Positions 24,381 to 38,210 of a DNA stretch of 64,000 nucleotides are shown here, one piece after another. The DNA lies in NCBI GenBank assembly GCA_963970005.1, contig CAXAMN010029039.1, forward strand, positions 186,001-250,000. Direction: 5' to 3'. A model generated the notes under the pieces. The model worked only from the letters and a program-made list of their open reading frames with translations. It ran no database searches and had not been told where the DNA came from. The translations under genes and the position numbers were made by a program. Position 1 is the stretch's first letter. The number at the start of each line of letters is the position of its first letter. This stretch comes from Durusdinium trenchii. Taxonomy: Eukaryota; Sar; Dinophyceae; Suessiales; Symbiodiniaceae.

Positions 24381-25058
24381 GATGTATCTGCATATGTTCT
24401 GTTCATTTTCTCGTGGTCAACCCGACTCCCCCCGGTGTGTGGTGACCGCGGTCCACCAGAAGAGAGTGCGGCTTTGAGTGCCCCAGTTCAGCACGGTCGT
24501 CTGCAATCAGAACCGGGTGACCAGTCGGAAAGTCAGCCTCGTGACCAGTGGGAAGAATAAACCTCCCCATGTGATCGATTGGATGAAACAAATCAAAGAT
24601 GAAATCAATTCGACACCCAACCAATTAATCCTCATGTACGGTTTTCATGACCAAAGTTTGACCAAAGGCAGTCGCAAACTGAAGATGGCCAACTAGTCGC
24701 AGTCCAACATCTTCACATAGTGGGAACTATCAAGCGAGGAAAGGCCATCTTCCACAGCCATCTTCACACCTCACAAACGAGCTTCTTCAATTTGATCTTT
24801 TGAGGGTCCCAGCCAGTGACCCTTTAGAGGCTTAAGTCTTAAGTGACCTCAACATACCTCAACCAGTGTCACTTTGAAGAACCACGTAATATTCTAGTCG
24901 ATTATCATTCTCAGTGGTTCATCATGGTTCCAAAGGGATGAAGCACACCCTACAAACTTGCGAAGCGCCAGGCCTCAGGTGAGTTCTTCAGATCTTGGGC
25001 TGCCCACCCTGTTAAAACAGATGAGCCCATCCGTGCCGCACGCCACGTTCCGTGCTAA
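24381..25058. other. No gene recognised
   Basis: Short open frames only; nothing with a motif or splice context. Confidence 0.35.
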
Positions 25059-28000
25059 TCACGCTCTTCCGCCCGTGCCGCGCTGAGAAAGCGCTGAGAA
25101 CGCGCTCCGGCCTGTGCCAAAGGCACCGGCATTGGGCATTTCCACCGAGGTGCTGGCGGAGATGCTTGGATAGCCGGTGCTCGTGGGCATCGCAGTCGGG
25201 CCGCTGAGACCCGAGATGCCCGCGCGGAGGAGGTTCGCGTTACCTGGCGAAGGGACGAAGTGGGTCGGGCGGAATGGCTCGATCGGAAGAATCCCAAAGC
25301 CCCGCCATGTACAATCTAATGCACATCCCATATAATGGATGCCCACGTGGACACCCCAATGTTATCATATTATCTAATAATTGACCATATGCCAGTTCCA
25401 CGGAGTGACTCAACAAATGGAAATCAACAAGAACCTTATTAACCACTCCTACCTGCCGGGTGGGTTGTTGGCCCCCTGTCAACCCACCTGAAACAATCCC
25501 CCCAGTACCTCACCGCCTACTTGGCAGTGCCACCTCACCGGAACAAACGCTAGAGGTCTCCGAAGATGCCCCTGGCGGTCCTCGCGTGTGTCATTCGAGC
25601 CGATCGGTCGTGTCACCGTGTCACCTGAACCTACCTTCATCCAGAAAAAACAGCTAGAAAGTGGGTATCTGGCACAACCCACCAGTTCCATTTCACTGAC
25701 CAGCTTGCCAGTGCAATTGTTAGGGTTGACATGCAAGGGATTCAGAGGACATCACAGAGCAAGTAAATACATATGTGTGACACATTGTTGGGTCCCTCTT
25801 TTCCTTCTGGCAAGTGTACCATGAAAATGTCTCTCTCTTCTGCTGATCAATTTTTTTCTTCTCCGCATGACATACCCATGTCACGCTTTCCTCCTCCAGT
25901 CGGGTGCCCTAAACCTGGTCCCGACCGGTGTCATCCGCCCGGTCACACCTCGCAGGCGCGGGAAGCTGGGCGCCGGCATCTCCGTGGTGAGGCTGGCGAG
26001 AAAGTCATCGCGCGTGTTGCCACGCCTCCGTCGAGGGCCGATGGGCGTGAGGATGAAACGATTAGCACGGAAAGCACGGTGAAGCAATCCAGAAAGGCTT
26101 TAAAGCCGGCAACACATATCCACATAAAGAAAAATAAATACTGTAACATCTTTTGGGCCAACGACACATTTCATATATTAGTTGTATTGCATGGCCTTTT
26201 GTTTCTATTTTGTTCAATTCGAGGGATCCATGCCAGCCTTTCCATGGGCCTTTTCTCCCTCTCATGTTGAGACATTCTTCGCGGCCGATGGTGCATCCAT
26301 GTGACATGTCACAGACAAAAAGAGCCCCAATCCAAAAGCCAACGTTCCCAAGCCCCCCAAAAGCACCCAATCACACAAAAGCCGCCGGTAACCCCCTCAC
26401 AATATCTCAAGAACCCACTCGCGAAGCGCACACATACGTGGCCCACTATACACGACCCCTAACGCAAAGAACAAAAGGAAACACACACACACNNNNNNNN
26501 NNAGACCGCGCACCACTCCCCTGCCTCTGAACAAACTTCAAAGCTGAAATTATCGTGCACGGAAAAGTGTCCTTTCACACAGGTGTGGACACACACACAC
26601 ACACACCATCACACACCTTCCCGACCCAACCCACAGCGTCCAGCCGCCCGCCCAGCCGAAGAGGCTTCTCCCTGCTGCGACCCAAAGCACCCCGTCTCCG
26701 AAGGCGCACTGGTGGTGCTCATGCCGAGCACCGCCTCGTCGCCCACGCCGCGCCTTGGTGCGGAGAGGACGCGGAGAGGACGCGCGGAGGACGCGGAGGA
26801 CGCGGCGTAACCGAGAAGCCGGGGGAGGAGCAGAAGGAGGAGGCTGGAGAAGGGAACACCAGAAGGGTTGGAACAAACAGCATCTTTTTTGGTGTGGTGG
26901 TTGTTTCTTGGAGTCACTGGTAGGCTGGCCAGACCATACAGCTCTGTGAAGCGCAAAAAGAAGTTGGAGTCACAGAGCCTTAGTACCAATGTTTATATAA
27001 CTTACATTCAAATTATATTGAAATCATTAATGATTATATATATTAATTCATCAAACCTTAAATTATGTCACTGTCAATGGGGACTTTGAGGTGAAAACGA
27101 CAGCCGGTGAAAACAAAAACCGACAGCCAGTAAACACTTGGTAACTCACAAGCAAAACACAAACAAATCGGGCATATTCTACTTTGGTCTGTGTATGTTT
27201 GTTTTCCATCCAACCCTCGCTCAAGATAGTGATTGAACACAAGAGTGGATGGACCATACTTTCACTGGTACCCCTTTCTCCAAGAAACTACCTTTGACAA
27301 ACTTTGATGTCCGGACCTTCAAAGTGACCGAACTTGAGATAACGGGATGAGGTCATTCCGTCCCTAAACAGGTCACTTGGAGACTCCATAGGGGTCACGA
27401 ACTGAAGGTCCTGGGCTTGGGACCATGTAGATTCCTTCACTTCCAACGGCCGGAAGCTTGGATGACAAGGCCAGTTTTTGGGGTTTCCAATGTGGCGGTG
27501 AGAAGTGTTCAATAGGATGGAGACGAAAGGGAATTGGAGACGGGTGTCAAATAAAAACTGTCCATCCACCACAAAGTTGAGCTAGCTTCAGTCTTGACCC
27601 TTGCCGTTGATGCGCCAAAAAGACCTTCTTGCCAGAACTGACATGGAGAATACTGCAGTCCTGCTTTTCTCCTCGGGCCTTCAGCATTTTGCTGCATGTC
27701 ACAGTGCTAAGCTGCTTGCCACTCCGGAATCCTCCGAAGGCTACTGCTTGCACTGCCCCTTGCACTGCACTTGGTTCAAGGCTACAGTACCACCCACCGG
27801 TCGTCAACGTTTAGGTCTCCTCTGGTCAAGTTGCACGTTGCTTCCAAAGGCCGCCTGCAACGGACGTGTTGCATAAACGGACGTGTTTCGGTGGTCGGTG
27901 GTTCTAGTTTACACAGCTGAAACCACTGGGCTAACTGGAATGAAGCATCATCAAGCTGAGAAAAACTGAAAAGATCCAAAACACATCAAACACACACTAC

Positions 28001-28291
28001 ATGACCATCTAGAAAATTCTAGAAACATATACAGTGTACATCCAAAAAACAATCTGTAATAAGTTAACACCCTTGTAGCATGAATGATGAAAATCCCAAA
28101 CACCGGCGGTTTCACGATGCTGGCTATGTAAGATCAAATACACACTTGTTGTTTCTGCGCCCTTGATTGAGAATGTGATCTGTCTGCTGGCACTGCGCCA
28201 CACAACTACACCTCATCTAAACTCAAACAGCTAAGCCAACAAAAAATGCACGAATGGACAATGCATTTACAAGAGCACAAAAAACATACAA

Positions 28292-28322
<31 letters not shown>

Positions 28323-28824
28323 AACAAGAACAAGAACAACAACAACACCACCAACACCAACACCAACACCAACAACCAACAACAACAACAACAACACATG
28401 GAGGGATAGCCTGCAGCACCCCGAATCCATGAATTGAATCAAACACCGATGATTTCTTGTCCTCACCATGTCATCGTCTTCAATCCTTTTCAATCCACGT
28501 AAAAACCCTGCAGCTTCACGGATTCCTCACGGTAGAAGGATGCGTGACAACCCCCATTCGACCGGACACTTCGCCGTGACTGGGGCGAAACGGGGACCTG
28601 GACGCTCGAGACCTGCGGACCTTCCTTCCGGCCCTGGACGCGGAACCGAACGAAGCGAAACGCGCTTCGCCGGGTTCGACCGGGGCGGGCCGTTTTGACT
28701 ATGGAGGCTATCACCCAATGGGGAGGCGATGGCCTTGAAGCTGAGGTCCAGCTCCAAGTGCTCCACACGAGCTTGTAGCAAACTATACTTGGACTCCATG
28801 AGTTGAGACGCCGTGATCTGCGAC
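25059..28824 (-). CDS. Ser/Pro/Gly/Arg-rich protein, candidate four-exon gene
   Basis: Four GC-rich minus-strand exons. Exon 28824-28552 follows CTCGCAG and reads SQITASQLMESKYSLLQARV then EHLELDLSFKAIASPLGDSL, a short coiled coil, followed by basic Pro/Arg-rich sequence up to a GT donor. A segment at about 26820-26625 reads SARPLRVLSAPRRGVGDEAV then LGMSTTSAPSETGCFGSQQG. Another at about 26080-25951 reads NRFILTPIGPRRRRGNTRDD then FLASLTTEMPAPSFPRLR before a GAG|GT donor. The terminal exon (about 25310-25059) reads FGILPIEPFRPTHFVPSPGN and a Ser/Thr/Gly-rich tail ending GTGGRA then TGA at 25061-25059. Composition is strongly unlike the flanks. Whether all four belong to one gene is inference, and 28824-28552 could be separate. 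An assembly gap lies in the intron at 26493. Function unknown. Confidence 0.5.
26483..26502. other. Assembly gap (10 N) at a (CA)n repeat
   Basis: ACACACACAC runs directly into 10 N at 26493-26502; a second (CA)n stretch lies at about 26589-26606. The true repeat length is unknown. Confidence 0.95.
28285..28398. repeat. (CAA)n / (CCAACA)n imperfect repeat
   Basis: More than 100 bases of CAA with interspersed CAG, AAG and CCAACA units. Any translation is a Gln/Thr/Asn homopolymer; no coding context was seen. Confidence 0.9.
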
Positions 28825-31376
28825 CTGCGAGTGCGATGTGTCGAGTAGTGCGTGAACACTGGGGAGTGGGGCTCATTCGCAAGGAACGCTTCAGGCTGTG
28901 GGAGGGGTGCAAGGATGGTGCAGGAGTTTCTGCTTTTCAGAACCCGGACCTGATGCTTCACAAAGGCAGATGTGCAAAAAGGGCACCCCTTTCTTTTGGG
29001 GGGCTGAGGCTGTTTTTTTTTCAGTGGAGCGACATCAACTAGAACGAGCAAAGGCTCAAGAGATTCTGAGCTGAATAGATTGATTGAATTATGATGAATG
29101 ATGTACCTCCGGATCTTTCCCAATTATGTACCTCACCTAGCAAAGTCTGCCAAAAATTGGAAGCCATCCTGGAACCGTATCAAAGACGGGATTCGATCGA
29201 TCAGCAACTCCCCAAACTCCGCAGCCATATATATATAGATTCCTTTGGATCCAGCCACCCTCATTCCCTCCAAGTCGCACCAGTCACTCTCTCCCTCCCT
29301 CCCTCCCTCCCTCCCTCCCTCTCTCTCTCTGTCATCAGAAGTCCCAGGATCTGCAGCTCCGCTTGTGTATTGCTCAGGGCAGTTTGGTAGTGACGGCAGT
29401 CCGAATGAAGATGCGCATTCTGCCACCTGCCATTCTGCCATCAAGCAGAACGACTCAAAGGACCCCTTTCTGGGGCGTTTGTGCAAATGCACCTGTGAGA
29501 ATTCTTTTCAAAAACAAACCAATAGCCTATAGCCAACGGATTTGCTTGTCAAGCACCTAACATACTCACTTTCACTCATACATACTCCCTATACCTATAC
29601 TTCTCAGCATCATGCACAGGTGTCCCAACTTGGAGAATAAGCAGTCCTCACCTTAAGAGGAAACAACCCAACACGCCAAAAAGCACCAAAACACTCATGC
29701 TTCCCAACAGGGTCATTTCACTCCGCAAAAGGATCCCATGGACCCTGCGTTGTTTCGTTCTCTTCACGGTGGGGTTAGACCATTTTTTCCTCTACAACCC
29801 AGTGTCTTTTGGCAGTCCACATGCTCCTCCTGCCGTTTTCGGGTCACAGAAGATGCCGCTCCTACGATCCCTTCGATCCTTCACCACGTCTCGACGTGGA
29901 TGTTTGGGTTCTGTGGGTCCAAACCCCGGAGGCCCAACCAGGGACGCCGCCCTGGTTGACTGCGGGTCTGAACAGATGTCCATCTACCATGAACGGGGCT
30001 CCAAATGCCATGACCAGCAGTAGATGGCTCCCACACTGTCCGCTGACGGACACTGTCCCCCACTAACATGGAGGGTCTGAGAGGCAGAAAAATGGCCAAG
30101 GTGCTGCAAGAAGAGGAGAGCTGCCGATTCAGATGTCCCGGCTGCTTCAGGGATCATGGTATCCTGCAACTCAAAGGATGGTTCCATGCAGAAATGGTCC
30201 AAGCTATCTGATTGCCATAAATTTACTGTGATTCCCTTCAGGATGGCCAAATGGCATGGGACAAGGCAAGACCATCTTCCTGTCTAAAGAAATGCTAGAA
30301 TGTATGTTTGAGGTCATTCTTAATGGCTGTGTTGGTACAAAACGATGGACTCTTCCTAGCAGGGAGATATGTCCTATACCAGGTATAAGTAGTCGCAGTT
30401 TGCAGTTCTGGGTTCGCCAAGGATTTCTGGGATGGATTCAGAGTAGAGTTCCATCGGAAGAGAAACAAATACTGTAGACGGTTTATTCATATCCCCCGAC
30501 CATTTAGAGTGTAAAACCTTTTATGGGGGTTGATTAATCAAGAGTCTGCATTACTGTATATGGAACTTGCCACATTGCCACGTGTTGTATTAGAGTCTTT
30601 ATCAACCACCGAAGAAACGACTGGCTACCATCGGCTATCCTGGCTGCACCTGTCCTCCAAGTCCATATTGCACAATATTGCACACATTGTTCTGGAGAAA
30701 CTAATTCATCAAATCACTGGAATTGTCCAACCAAATACTATGGAACAACTCCAAGGAAAACCAAGGTCACTTGGTTTAGAAAGAAAGACAGCAACAAGAC
30801 CACAAACTGCAACTGCTGCATGTTCCCCCTTCTGTGAGACGTTCCGTCTCGAGTCTCGTGCCGGTCTTCGCCGGACGGAAGCCGGGAAATCGACCCGTCT
30901 GCCCAGCGGTGAAGGGATTAAGATAGGCACCCATTCAGCATTCACTTCACTTGTGCAACAAAAGTTTGTCTGTGTAGCCCGTGTAGCTCAAGCTTATGTT
31001 CCAGGGCACCTGTATTGGCGCCTGTAGGCTCAGAAGAACTGGAGGTTTCAACCGATGGCCATCTACATCAACCACCAAGCCGAAGTTGACCGAAGTTGTG
31101 CCATCCAATCTTAGTCTTAGCCATCACTTCCAAACTCAACCCTTGCCTGGACCAGCACCACCCAGTTCAGGTGCTTGAAAAGAGACCCGTCTCCAATACC
31201 CCCAATAACATCAATAACCATCATCATCATAATCAAGTATTATGTTACAGTACTATAATATGTCTATTACAACCATAATCAGATTTATGTTACAGTATTA
31301 TGTCTATGTATACTATTTCTGTCTCTCTCTATATATATATATATTATTGTTCCATCCAATCACCCAAACTGGGAGG
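28825..31376. other. No gene firmly supported
   Basis: 2.5 kb with a (CCCT)n/(CT)n repeat at about 29286-29332. Two moderately GC-rich patches have minus frames that could be exons: 29960-29850 (RDVVKDRRDRRSGIFCDPKT) and 30930-30840 (LIPSPLGRRVDFPASVRRRP). Neither has a recognised motif or a fixed splice border. Confidence 0.35.
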
Positions 31377-31545
31377 GACCGTGCCGACCTGAATCCGACC
31401 CACCGTGCCGGACCGGACCGACCGTCTCTCGCGAGCGCGACCGGAATCCGGCCGCTCCTCTCGCAGCACGTCACGTCGAGGGCCGGTGCTCGCCTTCGTC
31501 CAAGTCGGCACCGAGATCCACGAGGCGAACAGCAGGAATGACCAG
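31377..31545. other. GC-rich candidate exon, strand unresolved
   Basis: Plus reading gives RGPVLAFVQVGTEIHEANSR ending at CCAG before GTGAAA, a plausible donor. Minus reading gives LLFASWISVPTWTKASTGP. Both are open and protein-like, so I leave the strand open. Confidence 0.35.
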
Positions 31546-34280
31546 GTGAAAGGACTTAGACTTAGAGACAGGTGGAGGCTGAATTCTTTTAGCCCAAATC
31601 AATCCAAATCATCTCTTGGGAAAGTGAAAAACACATGGGCCATAAGGAGATGTTCCAGCTGTCCAGTTGTGACATCAGCACGGATGATTTGTTCTTTGCA
31701 ATCTAAGCGATTGAAACACACAAACCGATTGTTTTGAAGATCGGCGACGAGGTCCTTGACGAAGATCAGCTTGTAACAATGACATCTCAAAGCAACTTGT
31801 CTTGACAAACACATGGCCTAGATCAGCCAGAGGGCCAGGTATACCTGGTCGATTTTTTTGCCGGGCTTTGTTGTTGGGGGAGTATCTATGGCCCATCATA
31901 CTTAGATGATGTTAGACTAATTTCACGAATCAAAGGGATGGTGAGAGTCTACTGTTCCATTCTGTCAGGACACGATTCGTGTGAGCAACGATAGGCGTGG
32001 TTGCTAGAATGCTAGAATAGAAAGGCCCCACAACCAATGAGTTTTGGATGGTTTTCGTTCAATTCTTCTCTTGCAGGAGGTGTTTGCAGGGTGGCCCTAG
32101 TTCTATTTATAGACACAATCACATGCACAAATCTGTCACATATAGGCTTGGGCTTCGTGTTTCCTTGTCATTCCTTGTCACCTTTCCCACTGAGCTCACT
32201 GAGCTGCTGCCTTCAGCTGCACACGGAGAGAGTCAGACTCCAGCTTGGAATTCCGCAGCTGCTCGGTCATGATGTTGAGCCTTATAGGCTGCCAATCGGA
32301 TGGTGTGACAATCCATGCTCAATGACCCAGTATACCAATCCACATGGCACCAATGTCTCAAGAGGATATTATGCTTGCATTAACCAGCGGTCTGCAGCTG
32401 TTTGCTTGTTTGTTTTCTTGTTGGTTTGCTTGCTTGCTTGCTTGTTTGTTTGTGCTTGCTTTTCGGCTGCATAACTTCTGCATGTTGGCAAACTGTGTCT
32501 TTAGTCATGGTTTTTCTTGTCTGAGGCTGGCTGTGTCCAACGTCAACCTTGTGGAATACCCTTCCGCATATGATGCTTCACGAAGAAAAACACCGCACAA
32601 AAACACATGACCGAACTCCAAAAGAAAGCCAACGTGGCCCCGAAAGAAACGCCAAACACACCAAATCACATCAACGCTGGGCTGCAACACCTGATTGGCC
32701 TCAACGACGTGAGTTCGTGAGTTCGACGGTCCCAAAAAAACCATCCAAGATGGGACCGGGACCCGTTTGGAGGGACCGGTCCGTTTTGTTCCAGACCGTC
32801 GGACTGTTCGCCCCCAGTGGCTGCTTTTGGAGACTGGCGGAGCCATGTTTGCTCTTCGCCAAGGCCTCGGGCCCGGCGCCGTCCGGCCGCCATCCGTTCG
32901 TGCGCGAGTGGTTCGTGAAGGGGCGTGATCTCGGTGTCTCCAAAAAAGCACAGCACAACTGCTTCAGGGTTGAAGAGGATGGGATCCTTTGTTAATTACT
33001 GGCTTTTATGGTACAGGTTGGTTGCCAAGTGATATATGGGATGAGCTCCTAAAAGAGAAAGTCGGTATAGACGGTATAGAATCAGTGCAAGTGGTGGGCC
33101 TCTCAAGGGATCCCTTGAACATGTTTTTCATGCCGCAATGCCTTCAAAAACAACTTAGAAGGATTTAAAAGGTCATGTTACCTTCCCAAGGACTTGGTGG
33201 ATCTATGTGGATCTAAACGACATCTTTGAAAACAGCACTTGACATGATCTAATCCAGCATGATCAGCATGGGATGTTATAGAAGCAGGCTATTTGGATTT
33301 GGATGGTGTGGAATTCCACCTCACGACTTCGCTGCACTTCTCAAAGAAAGATCTACGTCCTCTCCCGAGCCCGACGTCGTCATGTGCTGTGCTTTGGGAG
33401 GGACCGCTGGGCGACATCCAGGATCGAAGAGGTGGAGAAGTATCGAAAAAAAAAAGGACCTTACATGTATCAATTGTGATATATCCATACAAATACCATG
33501 CAAAAACATACAAATACCGTGTCTCTATGATGTATGACACCTTATGGAACATAAATTACCACGTCGATATGCAACGTAAATCATTATATTGTTTATTATT
33601 GTTCATGCTTTCAAAAGGGATATCTGTCCGTCTCAAGCGCGGCCAAGATCCTCCTGGAGCCCTTGCACTTGCATCCTCAGTAGCAACATGGTACGGAGTC
33701 TGTGGGATGTTCAGCCAAGGAACACGGTGAAGACCAACTACTAACTCTTTGGTGAAGTGTGGTCAATCTGATAATCTACTTATTGGGTTTGATCATGTTT
33801 GTATAGGTGCACACCTCAAATGTGTTGTCAGAATCTGCATCAAACTTCAATAATCTCGATCTGCTGCAGTCACCGCAAGCCAAGCGGCTGAGTCTTACTG
33901 AGCATCTCTTCCTTCTCGGGTGAGGGAATCACCTGCCAAGCGAAGGGAATCGTCTCTTTTTGCCGAGCGAACTGTAACGTTTCTCTGGACTGCTGGCAGC
34001 TAGACTATAAGAACCCGCCCATCAAAGCCCACGACTGGAAGGAATTTGGTGCTTTTCATGAGAAGTCTTGGGCGCCCGCAACTTGAGCGTGTGGCATCAG
34101 CTCAGAGTTCAAGATTTCTTAAACAAATCCTTGTGAATTTCAGCAACTCAGCATCTTGCTGTAATGTTGCAGCATTGTTTGCATCCATCTTGCATCCCTT
34201 TATTAAAAAAAACAGGCATCCCCAAGATAAAACCCCCCTTCCCCCCAAAACATGCCTTTTTTGCTACACCACTCAATTCA
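31546..34280. other. Mostly non-coding; one GC-rich candidate exon and simple repeats
   Basis: A TTGC/TTTG tetranucleotide repeat lies at about 32398-32460. The GC-rich island 32690-32935 is open on both strands: minus reads HERMAAGRRRARGLGEEQT and plus reads HPFVREWFVKGRDLG. A weaker island lies at 33340-33440. No motif decides the strand. Confidence 0.35.
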
Positions 34281-34635
34281 AGGCCAGCCACCGCGCCACC
34301 GCGCCACCGCGCCACGTCGCCGCTCCGTCGAACCCGCCCCGGACCCGACCTGCCTGGACCTTTGGCTCGGGCGGCATCTTCAGCGGAGAGCTGTCACTGT
34401 CGCTGGACTGGGCCACGTAGAAATGCCTCGCTCGGGCGGAGCGGCTCGGCTCGGGTCGGGTGGACGGTGCGGAGCGGTCGTGTCCCGGAAGAGGCGTGGC
34501 GTGGCGTGGAAACGGCCCATTTCATGATGATGAGGAGGAGGTGGAGGTGGTGGTGGTTTGTTGGTTTGGGGCTGTAGGGTTCTTTTTGGCCTGGTTGAAT
34601 CGGAGGAGGTGGTGGTGGTGGTGGTGGTGGTGTCC
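34281..34635. other. GC-rich candidate exon followed by a (GGT)n repeat
   Basis: The island 34290-34510 reads RHFYVAQSSDSDSSPLKMPP on the minus strand, the more protein-like of the options, but plus frames are open too. A purine-rich GGA/GGT repeat runs from about 34526 to 34631 with a short break. Confidence 0.35.
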
Positions 34636-34959
34636 GGGAAAACTTGTGATTCTTACCCCATCCCTTGACTTAATTTGGGATTGACGATTGTGCGATGCAA
34701 CGGTCGAAGGAATTGAGACATGACTCATGTTGCAATCCCTTTTTCACCTTTTTCAAAAAAACACAATAATGTGAGTTGGTGTCCTATGCAACGTTTGAAG
34801 TGTGGGGCTTGCTAAGATTTGTTGTGGTGAGTGCTTCACGAGAGCACAATGATTGACGTGACACTACGACTGACGTGACACTACGAGTACGATTGATTCC
34901 ACATCAAATGTGGAATATGGGTGAGATAGAACTGACAGCAGCTGGTTTTCTCCTTAGTG

Positions 34960-35295
34960 GAGAATATGGGATTTGACTGGAGGTCAATCCGGAAATGCTG
35001 ATTTGTTGAACAGCTGGATTCTCCTCAGTGGAGACTATGGGTAAGAAGTGTGTGGAAATTTTGAAAGTCCCAGTCCAGGATTTTGAATGGAGTTCAATCG
35101 AGAAATGGATTTGTTGCACTCAAGCTTTCGAGGAAAAGCTCTCCTGAGTTTGAGGCAGAGTACCTCAAAGATACCGCCTAAGAAAGGTTTACTTTGAAAG
35201 TTCTAGTGCAGGGGTTTTGAATGGAGTTCAATCCAGAAATGCTGATTTTTGATCACAAGGGACAGCTCTCCTGAGTTTGAGACGGTGTACCTTAC
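34960..35295. repeat. Three diverged direct repeats
   Basis: Shared blocks such as TTTTGAATGGAGTTCAATC followed by GAGAAATG or AGAAATGCTG, and later GCTCTCCTGAGTTTGAG, occur at about 35080-35155 and 35214-35283. A more diverged copy (GACTGGAGGTCAATCCGGAA) lies at 34976. Non-coding. Confidence 0.8.
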
Positions 35296-35515
35296 TGTAA
35301 AGGGTTTTTCTCCTGATGCTCCAAAATGCAGAATTAGTTTGTGAACCGACTGTGGTTGTTTGGACTACGTCGTGCATGCTCGTGCTTGTGAGGCAATCGT
35401 GTTCAAGGAGATTGACACTTTCCTCGGTGATGAAACAAGGGTTCCTCACCGACGCCAAACGGGATGAGGGAACATGAGAGACCACAAGTCAGGGGCAGAT
35501 CCAAGCCTTCGGGCC

Positions 35516-35560
35516 ACGCGGTGACATCGCGTGTGACATCGCGTGTGACATCGCGGCTGG
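35516..35560. repeat. Short tandem repeat of GTGACATCGC
   Basis: Three GTGACATCGC units spaced by a few bases, ending at CGGCTGGG. Period about 14-15 bases. Confidence 0.85.
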
Positions 35561-35699
35561 GTCGTGGGACCAGACATCAGCGTTACTGACCCAGCATTGG
35601 TCTTAGTCAGTGTTAGAAATTGATCGTTTGCTACCAGAAATCTGAAGTAATGACGTTCTAGTCCCACAAATGATCAACTGGCAGTAGGCATACTAAGGG

Positions 35700-38210
35700 T
35701 TTCACTTCTCAAGGACAGCATCACTTGCATCATTGGTCGGCAAACGGTTTCCAAACACTAAGGCACATAATCAAACAAAAGGGGAATCTGCCCAAAATGA
35801 TCAAAACAAAGCTGCTCTTCCTATCGTCTCCCGACTCCTTTTCAGCCGTGCACAACCCGTGCAACACTCCAAGCAACAACCCCTGCAAGGAGGGGAGACC
35901 AAGCCCCGAAACCCAAAAATGCCTCGAACGTCTAAACAGATCTAAACAGAACAACTAAACGGAATCCAAGAATCCTCCATGAAATCAACAGATCCAACAG
36001 ATCTCAGTGGTCCAAGTTGCTCTCCCAGCCAAGCACTGGCATCACCCTCCAGGAGTTGCAAACCTTGCAGTTGCAGCTCAGCCTCGCGATGCCACCGCCG
36101 AAGCAAGCGAGTTGCGAGGCGGAGACCGATCCAAACGCACCAGTTGCGGTGCTTCGAAAGGCACGCCCCGTTTTTCGGTACGAAACATCGTATTCAAACG
36201 TGTGTTTATCTTCTTTGTTCATGTGATTTGTTGTTTTTGCAGTTTGGCATAGTTTGGCAAATCCACTACGGAATCACGCAAGGAAAACAAATCCTTCTGA
36301 GGCTTCTCAAACGTAGGTGTGTCTTTTTTTTCACTTGCCCAATTCACCAACCAAGGATATCAATAACGATTAACTCACCCAGTGACCCAGTGTGGGTTGC
36401 TCTGTATATCTCTTGATATACACATCACATATACTACAAACAAATCTCGAGTTGGCAAAGTTCCTACATGTTCTCACCATACCCCATCACCTAACAGTGC
36501 CTCTACCTTCGCCATCCCCAAAAGAACACCTCTCCCCCGCCGTGGCCCCCCCGAAACATGGCGCCTCCACATCGGCGCTCAAGCGACACCGTGCCGTGCG
36601 AGACAACAAGATCCGGTTCTCCGCTGCCTCAAAACCGATGGCGCGGCATTGATGGCGCGTGGAAGCAGGCAGTCGCTGAAGACTTCTTGCAGGACCAAGA
36701 CCGGGGTTGACATGCATGTCAAAAAAAAATAGGATTTGTTGGAATCAACATCCAATTGAGAGCCGAGAAAACAAACAAACATCACGAACAAAAGCAACCA
36801 CACATGTTGCTGTATGGAATCAAAATGAAAAAGCCGTTCTTTTGTTGGGAAGTTCTTCTTCTTCTTAAACAATGAACAAACATCAAAACACGACTGTGAC
36901 CTCACAGTGCCCAACAAGGCCGGATCGAAACAAAACACTGTGACCCACGAAACATCCGCAGTGACCTTGCATAGATCCTATGGTTCCACTCCCGCGAAGC
37001 CCAAGCGGCGGCTTCCGATAACTTCTTGGCCTCAAACGGAGGAGCACAGCCGGTTTTCAGTGGCGAGCAGTGGTGTGGCTGGAACAAGAGGTGTGTGCAA
37101 ATGCAACCCTTTTGGGTGGTGCTGGATGGTAATTATTATAAGAAGATTGACAAACAGATTCCTTGTATATTTCCACATGTCTTCCATAAGAACCTCTGCA
37201 CCTAATTATTCTGGATGTTGTTTGCACCTGCTGGTGAGTGTGATGCCTGCCAATACGTTCCTTGTGTATTGTCTGATAGATCAAACACAAAAAAAGTGAC
37301 ATAATCTGTGTGACCAGTTACTTAATCGTATCATTTTCAGTTCCTGCAGTACCACGCACCGATAAGAAGAAGCCCTGCAGTCACTGCAACATCCATACCA
37401 AGCTCTCACTTCCCAACCGCAGTCCATAACGATGTCTCACCGCCAAGCAGGGCACGCTGCAACAGCCTCTCTTTTTTCCTCTCTAATGAACCCCTCTCAT
37501 GAGCGCGCAAAAGAAGCCTAAAACATCCTAAAACCCTTGGGCCCCACTGAATCTTCCATTTACAGTAATTACAAACCCCCACACCTCCCCAACCTCCCAA
37601 ACCTCCCCGGGCTCCACCTTCCACACTCCCACTTCCAAGCTGCGGTCTGCACCGTGCTACTGAAGAAGCTGCTCTTCGGATATTGCCGCCCCGTCACCGT
37701 GCGCGGCGTCGCGACTTCCTCGGCGGTGCGGTCTCGCGGTCTCTCCGACGCGGGTCTCTCCGTCGCGTGGGGACGGATCAAAGCCTTCGATGACGCGGTG
37801 GCACGAGGCGTTCGATGAACTGTTTTGATCCACGGACCCAATGGAGAGAATCCCAATGGAGAGATTGGAGATGGACCGGAAAGCAAACAAAAACAAGATT
37901 AAAACGACTTCACTTTTATATAATACACCCAAAAGGGTCGGATATCTGGTCTCATGCTTGGTCTTTGCACTTGGCAGGCACCTCCACTCTGGGCCTGATC
38001 TACTTCTTGGAGCTGCAGGGGGATGCTGCTGGGAAATGGACCTACCGGGTTCTTCCTCAAAAAGCAGCCGTTGCAAGAGCTGTTCCAAGTCACCGTTCCA
38101 ATCCCCTTGACCCCCCAACTTCAATGTTCTCGCATGAAGCTTGGTCTTAACACCAGAAACAAAGCCATTCATGTCAGCACATGTCAGAAGTCCAATCAGC
38201 AGCATTGAAA
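35700..38210. other. Several candidate exons, strand unresolved
   Basis: GC-richer islands at 36005-36190 (plus: TGITLQELQTLQLQLSLAMP), 36485-36690 (plus: PKHGASTSALKRHRAVRDNK), 36970-37070 (minus: APPFEAKKLSEAAAWASREW), 37680-37815 (plus: AWGRIKAFDDAVARG) and 37975-38100 (minus: GDWNGDLEQLLQRLLFEEEP). Each has protein-like sequence in at least one frame, but opposite frames are also open and no domain was recognised. I do not join them. Confidence 0.35.

Noticed and set aside
28285..28398. Poly-Gln/Thr protein from the CAA repeat
   Set aside because: Translation of a simple repeat with no exon borders; treated as a microsatellite.
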